Below are positions 1 through 5,666 of a stretch of 6,734 nucleotides of DNA, one piece after another. The notes beneath the pieces are model-generated. The model saw only the letters and a program-made list of their open reading frames with translations, ran no database searches and was not told the origin of the DNA. The translations under genes and the position numbers were made by a program. The stretch spans positions 1-6,734 of the forward strand of contig CANHYZ010000113.1 of the NCBI GenBank assembly GCA_947464885.1, written 5' to 3'. Positions within the stretch are counted from its first letter, which is position 1. Every line of letters starts with the position of its first letter. The DNA is from Flavobacteriales bacterium (GTDB taxonomy: Bacteria; Bacteroidota; Bacteroidia; Flavobacteriales_D; Sanyastnellaceae).

Positions 1-1053
1 GAAATCCATCCGGAAGGCGCCATCTTCGCCCGTGGATCATGTGACGACAAAGGACAGATGTTTTCACATGTCAAGGCATTCGAAGCCATGATGAAGACCG
101 ATTCGCTTCCATGCAATATCAAGTTCATGATTGAAGGTGAGGAGGAATGTGGAAGTAACAACCTTGGTCCATTTGTAAAGGCCAACAAGGCGCGACTGAA
201 AAGCGACGTTATCCTGATTAGCGATACTTCAATCATTGCCAACGACACGCCTTCTATTGATTGCGGTCTGAGAGGATTGAGTTATCTCGAAGTGGAGGTG
301 ACCGGTTCAAATCGCGATTTGCATAGCGGTGTATATGGTGGAGCCGTTTCCAATCCTATCAACATTCTGGCGAAAATGGTTGCGAGTATGCACGATGAAA
401 ATAATCACATCACAATCCCGGGCTTCTACGATAAAGTGCATGAGTTAACTTCCGCCGAACGCGAGGAGTTGAATAAAGCACCGTTTGATGTCGAAGCATA
501 CAAGCGCGACTTGGATATTGATGAGGTGTGGGGTGAAAAGGGATACACAACGATTGAGCGCACGGGCATTCGCCCTACGTTGGATTGCAACGGCATTTGG
601 GGCGGATACATCGGTGAGGGCGCGAAAACGGTGTTGCCGTCAAAGGCTTTCGCAAAGATTTCCATGCGCTTAGTGCCTAATCAAGTTAGTGATGAAATCA
701 CAGAGCTCTTCAAAAAGCATTTTGAAGCGATAGCACCTAAGGGTGTGCGCGTTGAAGTGCGTCCGCACCATGGCGGTGAGCCGGTTGTAACGCCTACTGA
801 TTCCAAAGCGTATCGCGCTGCGAGCGATGCCATGCAGAAGACGTATGGTAAGAAGCCAATACCGACGCGTGGAGGTGGATCAATTCCAATCGTTGCGCTT
901 TTTGAGAAGGAGTTGGGTGTTAAAACCGTGCTGATGGGATTTGGTCTGGACAGCGATGCGCTGCACTCGCCCAATGAGCACTATGGCGTATTCAACTACT
1001 TCAAGGGCATTGAAACCATTCCGTATTTCCACCATTATTTCGCACAGGCGTAA
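1..1053 (+). CDS. M20-family metallodipeptidase (CNDP/DUG1-like), 5'-truncated
   Basis: Probable cytosolic zinc dipeptidase of peptidase family M20 that hydrolyses short peptides. The reading frame is open from base 1, so the N-terminus lies outside the window and the first internal Met (base 58) is not the start; 350 residues are visible. Seen: the metal-site motif GSCDDKG (first Asp at 43-45, the likely bridging ligand), the EGEEECGS motif (likely catalytic Glu at 142-144, metal-ligand Glu at 145-147), SDTS (ligand Asp at 223-225), the dimerisation-domain signature DLHSGVYGG near 318-344, and a C-terminal ALHSPNEH motif with the last ligand His at 964-966. The order and wording match carnosinase-like dipeptidases rather than ArgE or DapE. 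The upstream HxD ligand motif is expected just left of the window. The stop codon overlaps the next start (TAATG), which suggests translational coupling to the lipoprotein gene. Exact substrate unknown; family assignment is secure. Confidence 0.93.
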   Translation, partial: EIHPEGAIFARGSCDDKGQMFSHVKAFEAMMKTDSLPCNIKFMIEGEEECGSNNLGPFVKANKARLKSDVILISDTSIIANDTPSIDCGLRGLSYLEVEVTGSNRDLHSGVYGGAVSNPINILAKMVASMHDENNHITIPGFYDKVHELTSAEREELNKAPFDVEAYKRDLDIDEVWGEKGYTTIERTGIRPTLDCNGIWGGYIGEGAKTVLPSKAFAKISMRLVPNQVSDEITELFKKHFEAIAPKGVRVEVRPHHGGEPVVTPTDSKAYRAASDAMQKTYGKKPIPTRGGGSIPIVALFEKELGVKTVLMGFGLDSDALHSPNEHYGVFNYFKGIETIPYFHHYFAQA

Positions 1054-1523
1054 TGAACAGGTTCTTCGCGTTGTTCTGGATTGCACTGCCTGTTCTTGTG
1101 CTCTCATCGTGCACAGCATACCGTGATGTGGAGTTCAAGGGCGTAAGGCAGACGCGGTTTACCGGATTCAACGCGAGCGGTGTTTCGTGCGAATTTGATG
1201 TGGAGTTGTTCAATCCGAATCCATACAAAATATCGCTGATTTCTTCGGAAGTCGATCTTTTCATGGAGGGCACACGATTGGGGCATGTTGCGCTGCCCGT
1301 CTCCGCTGTGCTGGAGCCGGAAGAAAAAACCACCTTGAAGTTGTCGTGCACAGCCGATACCGAAAGCATTCCCAAACTCCTTGGAGGAGCGATTGGATTG
1401 GTGTTCAAGAAGGATATTGTCATTGAAGGCAAAGGCGTCATTACAGCAAAAGCGTTCATGATTTCGAAAACGGTGCCGGTCGAGTTTACGCAGCGATTGC
1501 GTAAAGAGGACGTGGGTTTGTAG
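1053..1523 (+). CDS. LEA14-like (LEA type 2) lipoprotein
   Basis: A 156-residue predicted lipoprotein. Residues 1-20 form a lipoprotein signal peptide: a short basic start, a hydrophobic stretch at about 4-17 and the lipobox LSSC with the lipidated Cys at position 20. The mature part resembles the LEA type 2 / water-stress-and-hypersensitive-response fold, a small beta-sandwich: it has the characteristic FNPNPYKI segment (about 53-60), followed by a strand resembling LFMEGTRLGHVALP and a KTTLKLSC strand. No enzymatic residues are apparent, and the function of bacterial members is poorly known. Residues after the Cys (TAYRD) are not an obvious acidic surface-export signal, so I infer periplasmic rather than surface exposure. 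The ATG overlaps the dipeptidase stop by one base, so the two are probably co-transcribed. No strong Shine-Dalgarno is present; coupling may supply initiation. Lipoprotein call is firm, LEA family likely. Confidence 0.82.
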   Translation: MNRFFALFWIALPVLVLSSCTAYRDVEFKGVRQTRFTGFNASGVSCEFDVELFNPNPYKISLISSEVDLFMEGTRLGHVALPVSAVLEPEEKTTLKLSCTADTESIPKLLGGAIGLVFKKDIVIEGKGVITAKAFMISKTVPVEFTQRLRKEDVGL

Positions 1524-1581
1524 TTCAAATAGTTGAAAATCAAGACAAAAACGAATTAAACCAAAAAATCACGGCATACAG

Positions 1582-1611
1582 TTGAAAATTCGTTCCTTCG
1601 GGCTATATTTG
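1582..1611 (+). promoter_or_regulatory. Bacteroidota-type promoter of rpmH (-33 TTG, -7 TATATTTG)
   Basis: TATATTTG at 1604-1611 is a perfect match to the Bacteroidota -7 consensus TAnnTTTG. A TTG at 1582-1584 lies 19 bases upstream, within the usual spacing for the -33 element. A-rich tracts at about 1546-1569 lie further upstream. The predicted transcript would start near 1616-1618 and give rpmH a leader of a little over 40 bases. The start site is inferred from consensus only. Confidence 0.75.
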
Positions 1612-1659
1612 CAGCCCCCAAATGGGAAAATTGTGTAAATCGTTTTAAATTTTTGAGTC

Positions 1660-1833
1660 ATGAGTAAGCGTACCTACCAACCTTCGAATACCAAGCGCCG
1701 TAACAAGCACGGATTCCGTAAACGCATGTCTACTGTTAAAGGACGTGCTGTATTGGCTGCACGTCGTAAGCGTGGTCGCACGAAGTTGACCGTTTCCAGC
1801 GAGCGTCGTCACAAAGGCACTGTTCGTCTGTAA
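1660..1833 (+). CDS. rpmH: 50S ribosomal protein L34
   Basis: A short, highly basic 57-residue protein. It starts MSKRTYQPSNTKRRNKHGF, continues with RKRMST and an AARRKRGR segment, and then LTVS, which is the L34 signature end to end. L34 is a component of the large ribosomal subunit that binds 23S rRNA. The ATG at 1660 aligns with the usual family start. The protein is slightly longer than most L34 proteins: after LTVS it has a basic tail ending HKGTVRL. The gene has its own promoter and is followed within 20 bases by a strong terminator, so it is probably a single-gene, highly expressed unit. The usual bacterial partners dnaA and rnpA are not next to it. Base composition is typical of a highly expressed gene, with many CGT codons for Arg. 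No clear Shine-Dalgarno; the leader is AT-rich (TTTTAAATTTTTGAG), as is common in this phylum. Confidence 0.97.
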   Translation: MSKRTYQPSNTKRRNKHGFRKRMSTVKGRAVLAARRKRGRTKLTVSSERRHKGTVRL

Positions 1834-1851
1834 GTGCAATGAAAATATTTT

Positions 1852-1883
1852 GGAAGGCCGCCTTGAGCGGCCTTTTCTTTTTT
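1852..1883 (+). terminator. Intrinsic terminator after rpmH
   Basis: A perfect 8-bp GC-rich stem, AAGGCCGC (1854-1861) with GCGGCCTT (1867-1874), has a 5-base loop CTTGA and is followed directly by TTCTTTTTT (1875-1883). Two G-U pairs can extend the stem base. It lies 18 bases after the rpmH stop and should separate rpmH from the glycosyltransferase gene. On the other strand the hairpin is not followed by a T run, so it works in one direction only. Confidence 0.92.
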
Positions 1884-1909
1884 AGCTGCATAGCGTTAAT
1901 TTGTATCCT

Positions 1910-3040
1910 ATGAAAATTGTCGTAAACACACGTTTGCTGCTTCGAGGAAAACTTGATGGTATCGGCTGGTTTACGCATGAGCTGATGTCACGCATGGTGC
2001 GCAGCCATCCCGAGCATGAATTTCACTTCATCTTCGATAGGCCGTATAGCGATGAATTTGTGTTTGCATCGAACGTAAAGGCACACGTTCTTCCGCCTCC
2101 GGCGAGGCATCCGTTGTTATTCAGAATTTGGTATGATTGGATGATTCCCTGGAAACTTAATAGGCTCAAGCCTGATGTATTTGTATCGCCGGACATGATG
2201 ATTTCAACGCGCACAAAAACACCGCAAGTGGTTGTGCTGCATGATCTGAATTTTGAGCATCATCCGGAGGATTTGCCCGGAGCCATTGCGCGTTATTTGC
2301 GTAAGATGACGCCGCGCTTTGCCAGCCACGCTAAGGCGATTGTGACCGTGAGTGAGTTTAGTAAGCAGGATATAATGGCGCAATATGGTGTACCTGAGGA
2401 AAAGGTGCGTGTGGTATACAACGGTGTTCAGGATGCCTTTCAACCCTTGTCGGACGATCAAAAGGGGCAGGCGATGAATAAGTGGGCAGGCGGCTGCAAG
2501 TACTTTGTTTTTGTCAGTTCGATTCATCCACGGAAAAATTTGAAGCGATTGCTGGAGGCGTATGAGTTGTTTCGTGAAAGGCATTCAGAACGCATCAAAC
2601 TGGTTGCTGTTGGCCGTATGTTTTGGAAAAACGAGGAGCTCACGGCCGCGCTGAGCGCGATGAAATACGCAGAGGACATTGTTTTTACCGGCCATCTCGA
2701 AACGCAGGAATTGACACACGTAATCGGTGCTGCGCATGCGCTGATGTATGTGAGTTACTTTGAAGGGTTTGGTGTTCCGATTGTGGAGGCGTTTAAATGT
2801 GGTATTCCTGTTGTGACGGCTAATGTTACTGCGATGCCGGAGGTTGCGGGGGATGCAGCGCTGCAGGTAAATCCGTTTTCTGTCGATGACATTGCCGATG
2901 CTATGCGGGATGTGACTATGAACGAGGAATTACGCAGTCGACTTATAGAACGTGGTTATAAACGGGCTGAGGCCTTTGACTGGAATCGTTCAGCGCGCGA
3001 GTTTTGGCAAATTATTGAATCTTGCGCACAAAGGCACTGA
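1910..3040 (+). CDS. GT-B glycosyltransferase, GT4 family (group 1)
   Basis: A 376-residue glycosyltransferase predicted to move a sugar, probably from a nucleotide-activated donor, onto a glycan or lipid-linked acceptor at the cytoplasmic face of the inner membrane. The N-terminal Rossmann half begins MKIVVNTRLL with a GIGWFTHEL segment (about 17-25), then VVVLHDLNFEHH (H111, D112) and VTVSEFSK (S148). The C-terminal donor-binding half (about 193-350) has FVSSIHPRKNLKRLL (R208, K209) and the EX7E motif in EGFGVPIVEAF (E285 and E293), followed by GIPVVTANVTAMPEVAGDAA. All are hallmarks of retaining GT4 enzymes, many of them mannosyltransferases. There is no signal peptide or membrane span. 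I chose ATG 1910; an in-frame TTG at 1901 adds only three residues and does not fit the conserved start. The gene starts 26 bases after the rpmH terminator, and its stop overlaps rnhB (TGATG). Sugar and acceptor cannot be told from sequence; no other polysaccharide genes are adjacent on this strand. Confidence 0.92.
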   Translation: MKIVVNTRLLLRGKLDGIGWFTHELMSRMVRSHPEHEFHFIFDRPYSDEFVFASNVKAHVLPPPARHPLLFRIWYDWMIPWKLNRLKPDVFVSPDMMISTRTKTPQVVVLHDLNFEHHPEDLPGAIARYLRKMTPRFASHAKAIVTVSEFSKQDIMAQYGVPEEKVRVVYNGVQDAFQPLSDDQKGQAMNKWAGGCKYFVFVSSIHPRKNLKRLLEAYELFRERHSERIKLVAVGRMFWKNEELTAALSAMKYAEDIVFTGHLETQELTHVIGAAHALMYVSYFEGFGVPIVEAFKCGIPVVTANVTAMPEVAGDAALQVNPFSVDDIADAMRDVTMNEELRSRLIERGYKRAEAFDWNRSAREFWQIIESCAQRH

Positions 3041-3645
3041 TGGCATCACTAAAGAAATACCATACCAAGGGAAATGTGGAAGCCGGTTGTGATGAGGCCG
3101 GAAGGGGCTGCCTCGCCGGGCCGGTTGTGGCGGCGGCGGTGATATTGCCCTTGAATTTCAATCACAAGGATTTGAATGATTCCAAGCAGCTTTCTGAGCG
3201 CAAGCGCAACCAACTTCGCCCCATTATAGAGGCGGAGGCGATTAGTTGGGCTGTGGGCATTGTCAGCGTGAATGAAATTGATGAAGTCAATATTTTGAAT
3301 GCTTCATTTTTGGCGATGCATCGTGCTATTGATCAATTGAAGACTAGGCCGGACGTGTTGCTGATCGATGGTAATCGGTTCAATGCTTACGCAGGAATCG
3401 ACCATCGCTGCATCATACAGGGCGATGCTATTTATCGTTCAATTGCTGCTGCTTCCGTGCTGGCGAAAACCTACCGGGATGAAATCATGGATGGACTTCA
3501 TAGCGATTTTCCGCATTATCTCTGGTCTAAAAACAAAGGATATCCTACAGCGGCCCATCGCAGTGCCATCAGAGCGCATGGTGCGTGTATTCACCATCGA
3601 ACCACCTTTACCTTGCTGCCCGGACAGTTGCGCATTCCCTTTTAG
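3040..3645 (+). CDS. rnhB: Ribonuclease HII
   Basis: A 201-residue RNase HII, which cuts RNA in RNA-DNA hybrids and starts removal of single ribonucleotides misincorporated into DNA. Seen: the family signature GCDEAGRGCLAGPV with catalytic D18 and E19 and the GRG loop, then LNDSKQLSERKR (about 46-57), LLIDGNRF with catalytic D110, ASVLAKTYRDEIM with catalytic D147, and the C-terminal HGACIHHRTTF segment. All four acidic active-site residues are present and the length is normal, so the enzyme should be active. ATG 3040 is preferred because it overlaps the glycosyltransferase stop (TGATG) and has AAAGG five bases upstream; an in-frame TTG at 3022 would add six residues lying inside the previous gene. 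Probably co-transcribed with and translationally coupled to the glycosyltransferase, a pairing with no obvious functional meaning. The gene ends six bases from the stop of the convergent T9SS gene. Confidence 0.96.
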   Translation: MASLKKYHTKGNVEAGCDEAGRGCLAGPVVAAAVILPLNFNHKDLNDSKQLSERKRNQLRPIIEAEAISWAVGIVSVNEIDEVNILNASFLAMHRAIDQLKTRPDVLLIDGNRFNAYAGIDHRCIIQGDAIYRSIAAASVLAKTYRDEIMDGLHSDFPHYLWSKNKGYPTAAHRSAIRAHGACIHHRTTFTLLPGQLRIPF

Positions 3646-3651
3646 GGAGCG

Positions 3652-5562
3652 TTAATTGGACATGAAGAATTTCTCTGTTACGTGACCGTATGCGGTAGTA
3701 ATGGAGATGAGATAAATTCCTGTCGGCAATTCCTGTTCAGTGACGATTGAGACCTTATCATTCTCGTGGATGGCGGTGATTTTTTTAGCCATAATCAACT
3801 GCCCGCTGATATTGAAAAGTTCTGCTTGACCGTCGCCTACCAAATTTGATTCAGTAACATCGAGCTGAATGTCATTACCGGCTGCACTGAGGAGTGTAAT
3901 CTTACCCGGCTGTACAATTGGAGTCGGCTCTTCTTCCCATTCATAGAATTCGGTCCATTTTCCTTCTCCGTCGAAATACTCACCGGGCATCATGTTCGCG
4001 GAAGGCAGAGGGAAGTTGCAGCAACTGACTGTTGAGCCCGCTGCCGGTGAGGCTGAGCTTCTGAATCCGATGAAGCAAGGCCATCCCCAATCTGATTGTT
4101 GCCCGGGAATCGTAACGGTTTGGCCGCTTGGGTTGGTTAATGTTGCCGGGAGTACGCGATATTGAACTTGAAGAATGTAGACCTGATTCAGCGGTATGGG
4201 TAATCCTGATGGATTGATGAAATAATTATAGGACCACCCTGTTGTAATTGGTCCTGCGATTGGAGCAAAAGGATTATTCGAGCAAGGATCCACTGGCATA
4301 AACCTGAAGCGATATTGATCCATACCTACGACTATATTGGCGTCAATAGGAGGGCCTTGTTTATTCCTCCAGAGGCAATAGTTAGATAGTCCGCTCGAAC
4401 TATTTATGTTTGTAATATTGGCACTGGGAAACCCGCAAGTTGTGTAAATACAAGGGCCGCACCACTGGGGATTCGAGGCACAACGTTTTATTCTGACGTA
4501 AACTTGATAAATCTTCCCATAGCGGAAATAATTAGTGAAAGGAACGGTAGAGGTATTAAAAAACGGTGTGTTTTGCCATGATGTTACAAATTCCGTTTGA
4601 CCGTTATCGGTAACAAATCGGTATTGATATTGGAAGCCTTGGCCGACGTTTGAAAGTCCGAAGGATATGTTGTAAATGTTACACATTACACCACCGCAAG
4701 GCGCGTTCGGGTTGTTGAAGCTGATGGTTGGGCAAATTGTGGAGCAAATGAGAATCGGCATTGGAGTCGAATATCCCCACCAAATATTCTGGCAATCAAT
4801 GTCTGCTGCCTGAACTTCAATCAATAGCTGCAGCGAGCCTTCCGTTTCACAAATTTCCGGACCCTGTTCAAGTTTGAATTGGTGTGAGAGGTTGGCAACA
4901 CTGGGATTACCGATTGTGGTATAAGGGCCATAAACTGTTCCTGATGAACCAATGAACTTCCAGTGTGTAGATCCGACCCCGAAGGCTGTGAGTGGTCGTT
5001 GAATAACTGTATTGAAGTTGTAACATGTTGCATTCGGCGGGTCTGGGGAGTACGATGAATTAAGCGCAATACCCAGATGCTCGTAAATGATGGTGAATGT
5101 GCCGATGCTACCGGTTCCATTGGCTCTTCCGACACGAACCTTGTATGTAGTGCCTACGGTAAGAGAGGTTGCGCATAACACTTCTTTTTGACCGGATGCG
5201 GCTGTATTTGCAGCAGCTAATGCTGTTCCGGTTGCAGCGGCGTTCCATAGTTCGATTGACACATCGAATGTTGCCGGGCTGCACACTTTGATTTTGGCTA
5301 CTTCGGCCACAGCAGTAAATTGAAACCAAACATCATTATTCATTAAACCGGAAATCGCATTGGCCGGCTGACTGGAGGTTGTATTACCGAGGTTATAGGT
5401 CGTCGTGCCACACTGTGAAACTGCCCATTGTGCCGCCGTGTAACTAGCCATGGCTACCGGCGTCAATACAGGCAATGTTCCATTGGCATCGTCATTATTA
5501 CTTTGAGCATAGCCGGAAAATCCAAGTGCAGTGAAAATAAACAGGAGTATGCGTGACTTCAT
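3652..5562 (-). CDS. Secreted multi-module protein with T9SS type A sorting domain
   Basis: A 636-residue protein predicted to cross the inner membrane by Sec and the outer membrane by the type IX system, ending on the surface or outside the cell. Residues 1-20 are a signal peptide (MKSRILLFIFTALGFSGYAQ) with likely cleavage near the YAQ. Residues about 26-162 look like a PPC-like beta-sandwich (NNDVWFQFTAV, then ATFDVSIELWNA and GTTYKVRVG). Three degenerate modules follow at about 178-273, 289-377 and 396-500. Each opens with Cys, has a YRF or WKF strand, then a Y-rich strand (IYQVYVRI, VYILQVQY) and a W-G-x-C or W-G-Y close. An acidic linker (527-546) leads to the sorting domain at about 551-636, with ELFNISGQLI, LPTGIYLISI and a final VTEKFFMSN. 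Nineteen cysteines suggest disulfide bonds. No catalytic motif is recognised; a structural, adhesive or ligand-binding role is a guess. No clear Shine-Dalgarno precedes ATG 5562; a -7 promoter element lies just upstream. Confidence 0.88.
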   Translation of the reverse strand: MKSRILLFIFTALGFSGYAQSNNDDANGTLPVLTPVAMASYTAAQWAVSQCGTTTYNLGNTTSSQPANAISGLMNNDVWFQFTAVAEVAKIKVCSPATFDVSIELWNAAATGTALAAANTAASGQKEVLCATSLTVGTTYKVRVGRANGTGSIGTFTIIYEHLGIALNSSYSPDPPNATCYNFNTVIQRPLTAFGVGSTHWKFIGSSGTVYGPYTTIGNPSVANLSHQFKLEQGPEICETEGSLQLLIEVQAADIDCQNIWWGYSTPMPILICSTICPTISFNNPNAPCGGVMCNIYNISFGLSNVGQGFQYQYRFVTDNGQTEFVTSWQNTPFFNTSTVPFTNYFRYGKIYQVYVRIKRCASNPQWCGPCIYTTCGFPSANITNINSSSGLSNYCLWRNKQGPPIDANIVVGMDQYRFRFMPVDPCSNNPFAPIAGPITTGWSYNYFINPSGLPIPLNQVYILQVQYRVLPATLTNPSGQTVTIPGQQSDWGWPCFIGFRSSASPAAGSTVSCCNFPLPSANMMPGEYFDGEGKWTEFYEWEEEPTPIVQPGKITLLSAAGNDIQLDVTESNLVGDGQAELFNISGQLIMAKKITAIHENDKVSIVTEQELPTGIYLISITTAYGHVTEKFFMSN

Positions 5563-5584
5563 GACAAATGTTTTATGATGTTCT

Positions 5585-5592
5585 CAAATATA
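5585..5592 (-). promoter_or_regulatory. Probable -7 promoter element of the T9SS cargo gene
   Basis: Reading the minus strand, TATATTTG is a perfect TAnnTTTG match 22 bases before the ATG at 5562, and shares the ten bases GCTATATTTG with the rpmH promoter. No TTTG or TTG lies at the expected 17-23 base spacing upstream; the nearest TTTG (5626-5623) is 30 bases away. The core element is clear but the -33 is weak, so activity may be low or factor-dependent. Confidence 0.5.
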
Positions 5593-5666
5593 GCAGACAA
5601 TCGAATCCACTTAAGGGTTGCGCAAAGAATTTGAATAACAGAATGTTAATCTTAACTATTTCCTAC

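Noticed and set aside
58..60. ATG at 58 as the start of the dipeptidase
   Set aside because: The frame is open to base 1 and the upstream residues carry the conserved GSCDDKG metal motif, so this Met is internal.
1001..1543. 180-residue minus-strand open frame opposite the lipoprotein gene
   Set aside because: It lies antisense to the lipoprotein gene, which has a lipobox and family motifs. The antisense protein shows no domain, signal or start context.
1524..1659. Possible replication origin next to rpmH
   Set aside because: No DnaA boxes were noticed, dnaA is absent, and in this phylum rpmH is not a reliable origin marker.
1810..3039. Thirteen-base exact repeat CACAAAGGCACTG at 1810-1822 and 3027-3039
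   Set aside because: Both copies are inside genes in different frames. A 13-base match in a window of this size is expected by chance at a rate of order one.
5645..5656. Dyad GTTAA-TC-TTAAC downstream of the DUF4910 stop
   Set aside because: The two-base loop is too tight for a hairpin, there is no T run, and it is AT-rich; not supportable as a terminator or operator.
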